A stretch of DNA of 48,721 bases from Betaproteobacteria bacterium (GTDB taxonomy: Bacteria > Pseudomonadota > Gammaproteobacteria > Burkholderiales > Rhodocyclaceae), in assembly GCA_009777245.1 (NCBI GenBank), contig WRMF01000016.1, forward strand, positions 1 through 48,721, written 5' to 3'. Below are positions 24,865 to 32,739 of this stretch, piece by piece. The first letter of the stretch is position 1. Every line of letters starts with the position of its first letter. The notes below the pieces were generated by a model. The model was not told the origin of the DNA. It searched no databases and worked only from the letters and a program-made list of their open reading frames with translations. The translations under genes and the position numbers were made by a program.

Positions 24865-26037
24865 TCAGAATCCCTGTGAGTACTGGATGCCCAAAATATG
24901 CCCGTTGGTGTTGTAGTCGCCGCGCAGACGCGGGCCGCCCGAATCGTAATCCAGGCGCGGTTTCTTCGCCCATTGGTAAGCATATCCGAAGTCAAGGGCG
25001 GACGCCTTGCCGAAGCGGTATTGCGCGCCAAGGGAAAACCAGAGGCGATGCGAGTTGGGCAGGAGGGCAAGCCGTTGGGAATCGGTGATTGGGCTGCGAT
25101 CATAGGCAAGCCCGAATCTTGTTTTCCAGTGGTTGTTCCAGGCGTAGGCCGCGCCCCAGGAGAGCCGCCAGCTATCGCGGTCGTATTCGTCCATTGATCG
25201 CCAGCGGGCGTAGGAAAAGTCGCCCATCGCCTCCCAATTCTCGGAGATCTGCTGCCAGACCGAGAAGGAGAGAACGCCCGGCGTCCTAAAACGACCATAG
25301 TCATTGACGCCGGGAAAGGCGCTTGGCAAAGCAGGCGAGCAGTATTTCATGCCGGACTGGTACGCAAGCCCAAGCCGCATGGAAGGGGAGAGGGTGAGAA
25401 TCGCGCCCGCATCCCAGCCCCAGGCGCTATCGGAATCCCGCGCGCCTTCCTGCGCTACTTTCAGGCGGATTTTCCGGTAATCAAGGCCGAAGCCCAAGGA
25501 AAGACGGTCGGACACGCGATAGGCGATAGCCGGATTGAAATTGAGGCTGTCAAACTCCGTTCTGACGAACTGGTTTCGTCCGAGCCAGTTGTCGTTGTAG
25601 CCAGGGTCAAGGCTGTAGGGGGAATATATCCCCAGTCCTAACGACCAGGCATCGGAAATCGGCCAGGCAAGATAAGCGTGGGGCAGGGTTTGCCGCTGCC
25701 CGGCCTGTCCGCTTTCGTCGCCTGCAAGGCCAGCGCTTTCGCGATCATTGAAGCTGTAACGATGCCGCCGCCCGGTAGCGACCGGGGAGAACAGGGTTCC
25801 TTCCAGCAGGGTCAAACCTGCCGGGTTGTAGCGCAACACGCTGGCGTTATCCGCTACTGCGGCAGCTCCCGCATATGCGACTCCCAGGCCGCTGGCGTTT
25901 TTCCCCGCGTCAAGACCGCTTGCGTTTGCCGGAGCGGCAAGGGCGAGCGTCATAAGGAGGAGCAGAAGCGAGGGTTTGAGTTGGGCAGGCATCTGGCTGG
26001 CGGAAAAATGTTGGCGGGAGAATCGCGGCAAAGACAT
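24865..26037 (-). CDS. OmpP1/FadL family outer-membrane transport protein
   Basis: FadL-type proteins are 14-stranded barrels that import long-chain fatty acids or other hydrophobic compounds. With the chosen start (390 residues) there is a signal peptide (PSLLLLLMTLALAAPANA). It is followed by the family's N-terminal plug motif GLDAGKNASGLGVAYAGAAAVADNAS and YNPAGL. Many beta-strand-like segments end in a C-terminal aromatic residue (YSQGF, final Phe), as required for BAM insertion. Two ATGs are possible (26037 and 25992), and neither has a strong ribosome-binding site. It lies 7 nt after the thioesterase gene, which would suit a lipid-related role. Confidence 0.87.
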   Translation of the reverse strand: MSLPRFSRQHFSASQMPAQLKPSLLLLLMTLALAAPANASGLDAGKNASGLGVAYAGAAAVADNASVLRYNPAGLTLLEGTLFSPVATGRRHRYSFNDRESAGLAGDESGQAGQRQTLPHAYLAWPISDAWSLGLGIYSPYSLDPGYNDNWLGRNQFVRTEFDSLNFNPAIAYRVSDRLSLGFGLDYRKIRLKVAQEGARDSDSAWGWDAGAILTLSPSMRLGLAYQSGMKYCSPALPSAFPGVNDYGRFRTPGVLSFSVWQQISENWEAMGDFSYARWRSMDEYDRDSWRLSWGAAYAWNNHWKTRFGLAYDRSPITDSQRLALLPNSHRLWFSLGAQYRFGKASALDFGYAYQWAKKPRLDYDSGGPRLRGDYNTNGHILGIQYSQGF

Positions 26038-26044
26038 GATGATT

Positions 26045-26446
26045 CTACGCATTTTCCGGCGATACGTCGCGCTTATTCCCCATATCGTCAATGGCAACGT
26101 AGGTGAGTGTTGCTTCCGTTACCTTTACCGTGATCGGGTTTTGCGGACGCCGCTCCGCAAAGACTTCCACCGATACCGTAAGCGAAGTCTTTCCGACCGA
26201 GAGGATATGCGCGTAGAAGCTCACCACATCGCCCGAAGAAACAGGTTGCTGGAAACGGAAGGAATTGACCGCGATTGTTGCGACGCGCCCGCGCGCCCGG
26301 CGCATGGCTACGACGGCTCCCGCAATGTCTACATGCGCCATGATCCAGCCGCCGAAGATGTCGCCGAACATATTTTCGTCTTTCGGCATGGGTACAAGCC
26401 GCAAGGCGGGCTGGCCGGAAGGAAGGGAAACAGGGGCGTCAATCAT
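26045..26446 (-). CDS. acyl-CoA thioesterase, YciA-like hotdog protein
   Basis: The 133-residue hotdog-fold protein has the YciA/acyl-CoA hydrolase pattern: MPKDENMFGDIFGGWIMAHVDIAG, with the catalytic Asn/Asp region, then VVAMRRARGRVATIAVNSF and PVSSGDVVSFYAHIL. It hydrolyses acyl-CoAs in the cytoplasm. It is the first gene of the leftward group with the FadL-like porin, DUF2802, SPOR and recD. Confidence 0.92.
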   Translation of the reverse strand: MIDAPVSLPSGQPALRLVPMPKDENMFGDIFGGWIMAHVDIAGAVVAMRRARGRVATIAVNSFRFQQPVSSGDVVSFYAHILSVGKTSLTVSVEVFAERRPQNPITVKVTEATLTYVAIDDMGNKRDVSPENA

Positions 26447-26636
26447 GAGATTCTCCTTTTGGGGCGGTAAATAACGCTCATTTTATCGCGCCCAACAACC
26501 CCCATGCGCCAATTTGGCTTCGCCGGGCAGCGCCTTTGCGCACTACGACTAAGGCCTGGACGATGTGCGCGACCCGGCACACGAGCATAACATTTCTGGA
26601 TTATTTTGTAACAATGCCCATGTTACCGCATTCTGC

Positions 26637-26664
26637 TTGACAAGGAGCGTCGCCATGCTATAAT
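26637..26664 (+). promoter_or_regulatory. consensus sigma-70 promoter of tRNA-fMet
   Basis: TTGACA (26637-26642) and TATAAT (26659-26664) are both perfect, 16 nt apart, 14 nt before the tRNA 5' end. The discriminator CGCCC is GC-rich, as in stringently controlled stable-RNA promoters. Confidence 0.9.
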
Positions 26665-26678
26665 CGCCCTTTTCCAGA

Positions 26679-26754
26679 CGCGGGGTAGAGCAGTTGGCAG
26701 CTCGTCGGGCTCATAACCCGGAGGTCGCAGGTTCAAGTCCTGCCCCCGCATCCA
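26679..26754 (+). tRNA. initiator tRNA-fMet (CAU anticodon)
   Basis: A 76-nt cloverleaf begins CGCGGGGTAGAGCAG and ends CCCCCGCATCCA, with CCA encoded. Initiator features are present: a C1:A72 mismatch at the acceptor end and three consecutive G:C pairs (GGG/CCC) in the anticodon stem flanking the CTCATAA loop. The T-arm GGTTCAAGTCC is intact. Confidence 0.98.
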
Positions 26755-26762
26755 TTTGCATA

Positions 26763-26785
26763 GCGCCGGTCAGCCCGGCGCTTTT
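26763..26785 (+). terminator. terminator of tRNA-fMet
   Basis: GCGCCGG (26763-26769) pairs with CCGGCGC (26775-26781), then TTTT. It lies 8 nt after the tRNA 3' end. Confidence 0.88.
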
Positions 26786-26819
26786 GATTTCCGCAACTTG
26801 TCAGCCTGACTACGCTCCC

Positions 26820-27155
26820 ATGAAACCGACCGATATCACGAATAGCTTTGAAGCGTATGGTGGCGATGCGCCGGAATTGATGCCGGAAGATTTTTTTCGC
26901 GCGCGGCATTGCGCCAATATGCGAGATGTCAGTCGGGAAACATTGGCGGCGGCAGTACGGGAAAAGCAGGGAAAACAGCGGGTATCCATCATGCTGGATG
27001 TTGCCGTTATCGCTTTTTTCAAGGAGAAGTCCGGCGCGCGCGGATACCAGACGCTTATCAATCAGGCGCTCCACGACGCAATGCGACAGGAAAAGGTGGA
27101 AACCACGCTAAGGCGAGTCATTCGGGAAGAATTACGGTCGGCCAGTCATGGTTGA
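26820..27155 (+). CDS. orphan BrnA-type antitoxin (ribbon-helix-helix)
   Basis: The 111-residue protein carries the BrnA/CopG-like segment KQRVSIMLDVAVIAFFKEKSG followed by GYQTLINQALHDAM (about residues 57-91). Here a beta strand and two helices form the DNA-binding fold of type II antitoxins. In BrnTA modules the toxin gene brnT lies immediately upstream; here there is only the tRNA terminator, 35 nt away. No toxin is seen downstream either. It may be a solitary regulator or the remnant of a module that inserted beside the tRNA. The start ATG at 26820 lacks a clear Shine-Dalgarno. Confidence 0.75.
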   Translation: MKPTDITNSFEAYGGDAPELMPEDFFRARHCANMRDVSRETLAAAVREKQGKQRVSIMLDVAVIAFFKEKSGARGYQTLINQALHDAMRQEKVETTLRRVIREELRSASHG

Positions 27156-27518
27156 CCGTTGCATTCCGCTGCCATCATCCGTTAGAGCATTTTCGATTCA
27201 AGCGCATACACTTTTCCCCAAGAGCAAGGTCGGCGCAGGCAGGCCTCTCCCCCAGACCCTCTCCCACAAGTGGGAGAGGGGAGAAATGCACTTCCTCTCA
27301 CGGCATAGCCGTCAGTCATATCTCGCACACTCTAATTCACTATTCCAGCGAAGGTGGGAATCCAAGGCTTGTAGGTTGGTGTGAGCAGAACGCGAACCGC
27401 AACGGCCTTCGCGAACCAATTGCGGAAGCGCATAATCACATGAATGGAGCGTCTGCAGCTCCATGATTATGTTATAATAAAAATTTGTTTTCGCAGCGAC
27501 AACATATTGGAGTATTCC
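27156..27518. repeat. repeat-rich gap before mrr
   Basis: No gene seen. It holds a TIR-like end at 27182-27216 (TTAGAGCATTTTCGATTCAA), a CTCTCCCACAAGTGGGAGAG hairpin (27261-27282), a GGTGGGAATCC fragment near 27352 and a long inverted repeat at 27431-27471 upstream of a TATAAT. Confidence 0.55.
27431..27478 (+). promoter_or_regulatory. operator-like palindrome and -10 element upstream of mrr
   Basis: CATAATCA (27431-27438) pairs with TGATTATG (27464-27471), and inside it ATGGAGC (27444-27450) pairs with GCTCCAT (27458-27464, sharing one base). TATAAT lies at 27473-27478. No good -35 is present, so expression may be low or activator-dependent. A regulator binding the palindrome would cover the -35 region. 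Confidence 0.4.
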
Positions 27519-28382
27519 ATGAATATACCAAACCGTGAACAACTCATGATTTCTACCCTAAAGGCATTGGAAACGCTCGGCGGCTCCGGCAGCATTGAGG
27601 AGATTGCGAATACGGTCATTCAGGCTCTAAACCTGCCGGAAAGCATCACTTCACAGCTACACAACCCAGAAAAATCTAGCTGCACCGAAGTGGAGTACCG
27701 CCTATATTGGGCACGAACCTATCTCAAGAACTATGGCTGGCTGGATAATTCCGAGCGTGGCGTTTGGGCACTTACCCCAAAGTATCAGCTAGGGCAAAAG
27801 ATTGATATTGACTCTATCGTACAATCAGTGAGAAGTAAATCTTCTTCCCGGACAAAGAAAAAGCAGACAAATCAATCAGTTGAAGAAGACATTCTTCCAT
27901 CTTTTGCTGAGGAAATAGAAGCTGGCTGGAAAAAAACGTTACATCAAAAACTGCTTCAAATGAAACCAGATGCCTTCGAGCGTCTTGCCAAGCGTTTTTT
28001 GCGGGAAAGTGGCTTTGTGCAGATGGAAGTTACCGGATGCTCCGGTGATGGCGGTATCGACGGCAAAGGCATCATCAAGCTGCAAAATGTGTTGAGCTAT
28101 CACGTTGTCTTGCAATGTAAACGCTATAAAGAAAGTGTTGGCGCGGGAGCCATCCGGGATTTTCGCGGGGCTATGATTGGCAGAGCCGACAAAGGGCTTT
28201 TCATAACTACTAGCACATTTACCCGAGACGCTATTAGAGAAGCCACCCGCGATGGAGCATCGCCCATTGACCTAATTGATGGAGAAAGGCTTATGGAGAT
28301 GCTCAAACAGCTCCGCCTTGGTGTGCATGTCCGCATGGTGGAAGAGGTAGGTGTGGATGACGCTTGGTTTGAAAGCATATGA
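27519..28382 (+). CDS. mrr: Mrr-family restriction endonuclease
   Basis: Mrr is a type IV enzyme that cuts modified DNA. The 287-residue protein has the N-terminal winged-helix Mrr domain (residues 1-90, with YWARTYLKNYGWLDNSERGVWALT). The C-terminal PD-(D/E)xK-like nuclease domain contains RFLRESGFVQMEVTG, GDGGIDGKG (catalytic Asp), VVLQCKRYK (Q-x-K) and FITTSTFTRDA. The key residues are intact. I chose the ATG at 27519, which follows TTGGAG. Codon use looks more AT-rich than in the neighbours, and the gene stands alone, so horizontal transfer is likely. It is unlinked to the type I locus at the right edge. Confidence 0.9.
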   Translation: MNIPNREQLMISTLKALETLGGSGSIEEIANTVIQALNLPESITSQLHNPEKSSCTEVEYRLYWARTYLKNYGWLDNSERGVWALTPKYQLGQKIDIDSIVQSVRSKSSSRTKKKQTNQSVEEDILPSFAEEIEAGWKKTLHQKLLQMKPDAFERLAKRFLRESGFVQMEVTGCSGDGGIDGKGIIKLQNVLSYHVVLQCKRYKESVGAGAIRDFRGAMIGRADKGLFITTSTFTRDAIREATRDGASPIDLIDGERLMEMLKQLRLGVHVRMVEEVGVDDAWFESI

Positions 28383-28415
28383 TTCTCACCCATACCGATC
28401 ACGGGAAAACGATAC

Positions 28416-29804
28416 TCATCCTTTGATCGTTCCGCCGGTGTGTTCAAAGCGGGGGTCGAAGGCGTCCCGAACCGCGTCGGCAAAGAGATTGGCGGCAAGC
28501 ACAAGGACAAACATGAAAGAGAAAGCGGCGGCCAATGACCACCAGACCGCCGGTTCGCGGGAAAGCTCCATTCTGGCGTTGTTGATCATCGTGCCGAAAC
28601 TCGTCGTGGCGGGGTCGACGCCAATCCCTACATAAGAAAGCACGGCTTCCGCCAGCACCAGCGCGGAAAAATCCATGACCAGCGCGATAATGACAATGTG
28701 CATGAGGTTGGGCAGGATGTGGCGGATGATGATGCGCCCGGAAGGCACGCCGAAGGCGCGCGCGGCCTCGATGTATTCCAGTTCGCGCAGTTTCAGGGTT
28801 TCGCCGCGCAAAAGACGGGCAAGCGAAGTCCAGGTTGTTACGCCCAGAATCAAACAGAGCGCGAGCAGGCGAAGATCGGCGCGCTCCGCCGCCGTGGAAA
28901 ACCATTCGGGATGAGTGTCAATTACGACCTGCATCATCAGCACAGCGGCGGCAATCAGGAGCACGCCGGGAATGGAATTGAGCACGGTGTAGATGTACTG
29001 GATGATGTCGTCAATCCAGCCGCGAAAGTAGCCTGCGGCAATGCCAAGGAGCACGGCGATCGGCAGCATGACAAGAGTCGTGACCAGGCCGATTATGAGC
29101 GCGGTGCGGACGCTTTTCAATGCCTGATAGAGCACATCCTGCCCTACCTTGTCCGTCCCTAGCGCATGATAGCCGTCGGTCAGGAAAAAGAGGGGCAGAA
29201 AGATCAGGGCAATGCCGCACAAGGCCGCCAACATGCCTTGCCAGGCAAAGCCGGGATATTTTGTCCGCAAGGTATGTCTAAAGACAATGAACAGGACGGC
29301 GGATAGGATGAGGGCAAGGAAAATGCCGGTCATGAGGCGCGTTAAGATGTCCGCCATTTTGTCGCTCTCGTCATCCAGATGCGCGCCGCCGTGGGCGAGG
29401 CGGGGATAAATACGGGCGATGCCTGTCGGCGACTCCACGCTTTCCATGGCATAAAGCCGGGTGGCGAAGGGGGCGGAGTAAGTCTTTTCGTGTTGGGTTC
29501 GCAAGGGGTGAAGAAGATAATCCAGGACTGAGATGACTTCCACGCCATAGCGGATTTCCGCGTTCTCTTCGGCATCCGGCACGGACGGCAGGGCTTCGCG
29601 GTAGTGGAGAGAATCAAGGAGTCCCACCAGCAGAAAGGCGGCAAGCACGGTTGCCGTGCCTGTGGCAACGGGATTCCTGGCGAGCTTTGCCCAGCCGCGA
29701 GCAAGATGGATGACTCGCATGGAACGCAGGCCAAAAACCAGGGCGGCAAAACAGAGCAGCCACAGCAGGATATCAGACCAGAGGAAAACGACCTGAATAG
29801 ACAT
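28416..29804 (-). CDS. oligopeptide-type ABC transporter permease (OppC/YejE-like)
   Basis: The 462-residue inner-membrane permease has an N-terminal extension with two hydrophobic segments and a long soluble region (about residues 75-150). The DppC/OppC-type domain then carries the EAA loop EYIEAARAFGVPSGRIIIRHILPNL. ALGTDKVGQDVLYQALKSVR is the conserved segment that opens OppC-family permeases. The closest known arrangement is YejB-YejE, which imports microcin C-like peptides in E. coli. It overlaps the upstream permease by one base (TAATG). No ATPase or binding protein is adjacent. Confidence 0.88.
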   Translation of the reverse strand: MSIQVVFLWSDILLWLLCFAALVFGLRSMRVIHLARGWAKLARNPVATGTATVLAAFLLVGLLDSLHYREALPSVPDAEENAEIRYGVEVISVLDYLLHPLRTQHEKTYSAPFATRLYAMESVESPTGIARIYPRLAHGGAHLDDESDKMADILTRLMTGIFLALILSAVLFIVFRHTLRTKYPGFAWQGMLAALCGIALIFLPLFFLTDGYHALGTDKVGQDVLYQALKSVRTALIIGLVTTLVMLPIAVLLGIAAGYFRGWIDDIIQYIYTVLNSIPGVLLIAAAVLMMQVVIDTHPEWFSTAAERADLRLLALCLILGVTTWTSLARLLRGETLKLRELEYIEAARAFGVPSGRIIIRHILPNLMHIVIIALVMDFSALVLAEAVLSYVGIGVDPATTSFGTMINNARMELSREPAVWWSLAAAFSFMFVLVLAANLFADAVRDAFDPRFEHTGGTIKG

Positions 29805-30781
29805 TATGCAAATCGTATGCGTGGATCAACGAGGGTGTAGGAAAAATCGGTGAGTATCAGCCCCAGAATGTAGAGGACGGAACCGATGAAAACCATGGCG
29901 CGAACGACGGAAAAATCCTGCGCGTTGATGGCGTCAATGGTGTAGCTGCCAAGACCGGGAATGCCGAAGAACGATTCCATCAGGAGCGAACCCATGAACA
30001 GGGAGGGGATGACGACCACGACGCCGGTCAAAATCGGGATCATCGCGTTTTTCAGGAGATGCCGGAAGAAGATGGCGGTTTCCGGCAGTCCTCTGGCGCG
30101 GGCGGCGCGGATGTATTCCTTGTTCGTTTCTTCGAGAAAGATGGTGCGATACCAGCGGACATTCGCCCCGATACCGCTGACTACGCCGATGGCGACCGGC
30201 AGGATCACGAAGCGCCATCCGTCCAGTCCGTCGCCGAATCCGGAGATGGGGACGAGCAACAGGATTTTGGCAAACAGATATTGTCCGCCGATGATGTAGA
30301 AAAGGCCGGAGATGGACATCAGCGCGACGGCAAGGGCAACGCCCCAGAAGTCCAGTCTTGTCGCGCGAAAAAAGGCGAGGAAAAGCGCAAGGGTGACAGC
30401 GACGGCGATACCGATCATGAAGGTCGGCAGGGCTATCAGGAGCGAAGGCATCATCCGTGTCCTGATTTCGCGGGCTATGTCGCGTCCGTCTTCGGCGGCG
30501 CCGAAGTCGCCGATGAACATCCGCGCCGATTTGGCGAAGAAAATGGTCTGCGTCGCCTTTTCCAGTCCGGTCGCCTGCCCGTTCCAGACGAGCGGCAAGT
30601 GGTAGCCGCGCTCATGTTTCCAGTTTTCAATGGCTTCCGCAGTGACCCGTTTTACGCCCAGTTGCATCCGCGCCATGTCGTCAGGGGTGTTGACCATGAA
30701 GAACAACGCGAACGTCAACAGGTTGACCCCCAACAGAATGGGGATTGCGTAGGCAAGGCGGCGCAGAAGATAGGCGAGCAT
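29804..30781 (-). CDS. oligopeptide-type ABC transporter permease (OppB/YejB-like)
   Basis: The 325-residue protein has six predicted transmembrane helices, starting YLLRRLAYAIPILLGVNLLTFALFFM. The EAA-loop region reads NKEYIRAARARGLPETAIFFRHLLKNAMIPIL, and PSLFMGSLLMESFFGIPGLG is the C-terminal conserved segment of OppB-type permeases. It pairs with the next gene as the membrane part of a peptide importer. A substrate-binding protein would normally precede it; here the gene before it is an unrelated lipoprotein 65 nt away. Confidence 0.9.
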   Translation of the reverse strand: MLAYLLRRLAYAIPILLGVNLLTFALFFMVNTPDDMARMQLGVKRVTAEAIENWKHERGYHLPLVWNGQATGLEKATQTIFFAKSARMFIGDFGAAEDGRDIAREIRTRMMPSLLIALPTFMIGIAVAVTLALFLAFFRATRLDFWGVALAVALMSISGLFYIIGGQYLFAKILLLVPISGFGDGLDGWRFVILPVAIGVVSGIGANVRWYRTIFLEETNKEYIRAARARGLPETAIFFRHLLKNAMIPILTGVVVVIPSLFMGSLLMESFFGIPGLGSYTIDAINAQDFSVVRAMVFIGSVLYILGLILTDFSYTLVDPRIRFA

Positions 30782-30846
30782 CGGATACGGGCTTGATCGT
30801 CGCTGTATTCACAGGGACTACTGTATTTACGGGAATGAGATTATAG

Positions 30847-31539
30847 TCAGTCCGTCTGATAGCGGGGGTGATAAGGGCCGTACAAAATGCCATGTCTTGC
30901 CGGATTGGCATAGAGTAGTTGAAAGCCCGCCGTATGAGCCAGCCGGAGCGTTGACTGCTCGGAAATGGAATGGACGATTTGGTGCATGATCGCGTTGAAC
31001 AGCATACCAAGCAAGCCGCTACTGTTGTTTTGGTTGCTGCTATCGGCGACATATACGCTGCCTTCCCAAAGCTGCTGTCCGCTTCTGAGATCAACAAGCC
31101 TGGCGGCAGCGCCGACTTCGACCGCGCTTTCAATCAGGCGATAAGAAACGCCGTAGCGTTCAATGGTGATATATAAAGCTGTGTCCGCGCCGAAAATTTC
31201 GCGTAGTTTCGGGAGCGGCAAGGCATGCGCTTCATCGGCGACGGTGATTCCGTTCTGGCGGAAGGTTTCAGCCGTGACCGCGACCGGCAGCACGTAGTAG
31301 CCCGATTCCGCCAAAGGCAAGGTTGTCGTGGAAAGAAATTCATACGAGGCGGCAATTTCCAGCGAACGATTGACCGGCGGCAGTACCAGAATGGAGCGCG
31401 GGGCGCTTTGTCGAAAGGCGGTGTAATCATAATCCGCGCGCTGATTAGTAGCGCATGCGGACATGAGGAACGCGATTCCTGCCAGCAGGAGCAAACGATA
31501 ACGCGGCAGGAATTTGATCGGAAAGAAGCGGGCAGGCAT
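30847..31539 (-). CDS. DUF799 lipoprotein (GNA1162-like)
   Basis: The 230-residue lipoprotein (start ATG at 31537-31539) has a lipobox LMSAC at about residue 28. The DUF799 body includes SAPRSILVLPPVNRSLEIAASYEFLSTTTLPLAESGYYVLPVAV, LREIFGADTALYITIERYG and LVDLRSGQQLWEGS. Neisserial GNA1162 belongs to this family and adopts a fold related to TolB and CsgG N-terminal domains. It is the third of three lipoprotein genes read together; the other two encode a DUF4810 protein and a CsgG-like protein. Confidence 0.85.
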   Translation of the reverse strand: MPARFFPIKFLPRYRLLLLAGIAFLMSACATNQRADYDYTAFRQSAPRSILVLPPVNRSLEIAASYEFLSTTTLPLAESGYYVLPVAVTAETFRQNGITVADEAHALPLPKLREIFGADTALYITIERYGVSYRLIESAVEVGAAARLVDLRSGQQLWEGSVYVADSSNQNNSSGLLGMLFNAIMHQIVHSISEQSTLRLAHTAGFQLLYANPARHGILYGPYHPRYQTD

Positions 31540-31549
31540 GGGATTTCCC

Positions 31550-31903
31550 TTAATTCTTTTGATTGAGGAGACGATCCATGAATGCGGCTGCTTCAGGAAA
31601 ACGCTGTTTTTCCAGAGTGAAACATTCGATGGCGCGGGCATCATTGCCCGTTTCCGCATACAGCATCCCCAGATGTGCGTAGAAACCCGGGGGAGGCGCA
31701 CTGTCGGTAGCTTTGATTTTTTCCAGATCGCGTTCAAGGGCTGCGATTTGCGCTTCCGGCGATGTCCCGTCGCCCTTCAACCAGGCGAGAGTTTGCGCCT
31801 GGTAACTTTCCCACTGATATAGCGGTCTTTCGCTTGTTGTGCCGGCGCAGCCGATTAGGATGCAAGCGAGCGCCAGAACAGCGACATGGTGAAATTTGAG
31901 CAT
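31550..31903 (-). CDS. DUF4810 lipoprotein
   Basis: A 117-residue lipoprotein with the lipobox LIGCAG (Cys at about residue 19). The DUF4810 pattern follows: PLYQWESYQAQTLAWLKGDG, a helical hairpin of TPR character, and GFYAHLGMLYAETGNDARAIECFTLEKQRFPEAAAFMDRLL. It lies between the CsgG-like and DUF799 genes with gaps of 16 and 10 nt. It probably acts as an adaptor in an outer-membrane-associated complex (inference). Confidence 0.85.
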   Translation of the reverse strand: MLKFHHVAVLALACILIGCAGTTSERPLYQWESYQAQTLAWLKGDGTSPEAQIAALERDLEKIKATDSAPPPGFYAHLGMLYAETGNDARAIECFTLEKQRFPEAAAFMDRLLNQKN

Positions 31904-31919
31904 TATTGCTGCCTGTCTG

Positions 31920-32585
31920 TTACCGAGGTTGCCATTCGCCGCTGTTCATGGCTTCTACCATGCGGTCGACCGCTTCGCGGATTGCAAGGTCGAGCACTTT
32001 TCCGTTCAGGGTGGAGTCATAACTTGCCGTGCCGCCGAAACCTACGACTTCACGATTGGAAAGCCGGTATTCACCCGCGCCCTGGAGCGCATAGACGACT
32101 TCCGAGGTACGAATGTCGACGATGTTGATACTGACCTTGGCGTAGGCCACCTGCTCCTTGCCGCGTCCCAGAATGCCGAAAAGCTGACGGTCGCCTGTTT
32201 CCTTGCGCCCGAACTCAGTAACATCGCCTGTTACAAGGTAGGCAGCGCCTTTCAAGGCTTGCGCCTCATTCCTGATACCGGCTTCCTGTCTCGCTTCTTC
32301 CATGTTGTCCCGATCAAGCACAGTAAAGCGGTTGCTCTGTTGCATCTGGGTGATGAGAATTGTTTTGGCCTGACTGCCCAGCCGATCTACTCCGTCCGAA
32401 AAGATGCCGCGCATGAAACTGGAACGGTTGTCGAATTTGCCGACGGCAATAAGAGTGCGAGCGCCGCTATAAGGAACGCTTGCCGCCTGCGGTTTGGCGG
32501 CAGATAACGCCTGATGGCTTTCTGTCGCGCAACCGGCGAGAAAGACGGCGAAAAGGGCAGCGGCAAGGATGGAAGTGTTTTTCAT
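31920..32585 (-). CDS. CsgG/HfaB-like lipoprotein
   Basis: The 221-residue lipoprotein (lipobox FLAGCA, Cys at about residue 19) has the CsgG-type N-terminal alpha/beta domain. It shows TLIAVGKFDNRS, LITQMQQSNRFTVLDRDNMEEARQEAG, AAYLVTGDVTEFGRKE, VSINIVDIRTSEVVYALQGAGE and a C-terminal IREAVDRMVEAM. CsgG itself forms a secretion pore for curli, but relatives like this one lack curlin partners and have unknown roles. It heads the three-lipoprotein operon. Confidence 0.85.
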   Translation of the reverse strand: MKNTSILAAALFAVFLAGCATESHQALSAAKPQAASVPYSGARTLIAVGKFDNRSSFMRGIFSDGVDRLGSQAKTILITQMQQSNRFTVLDRDNMEEARQEAGIRNEAQALKGAAYLVTGDVTEFGRKETGDRQLFGILGRGKEQVAYAKVSINIVDIRTSEVVYALQGAGEYRLSNREVVGFGGTASYDSTLNGKVLDLAIREAVDRMVEAMNSGEWQPR

Positions 32586-32739
32586 ATGGCTTTCACCGGA
32601 TTATCGGGTTAAATCAAGACCGTATAAGGATAACACGCTTCCCAACCTGATAACATTTTGCGTAAATCGCGCCGGACTGAATCTTTTTCTGCGGCTCGTA
32701 TACAATCTCCCGCTTTCCCATTAATCGCCTTGCCCGACC

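Noticed and set aside
24861-25304. N-terminal extension of the DUF2802 gene
   Set aside because: It is the antisense/off-frame shadow of the FadL-like gene, and the internal ATG at 24860 gives the proper membrane start.
26679-28382. tRNA-borne integrative element
   Set aside because: No duplicated tRNA 3' end and no integrase in the region; only an orphan antitoxin and mrr follow.
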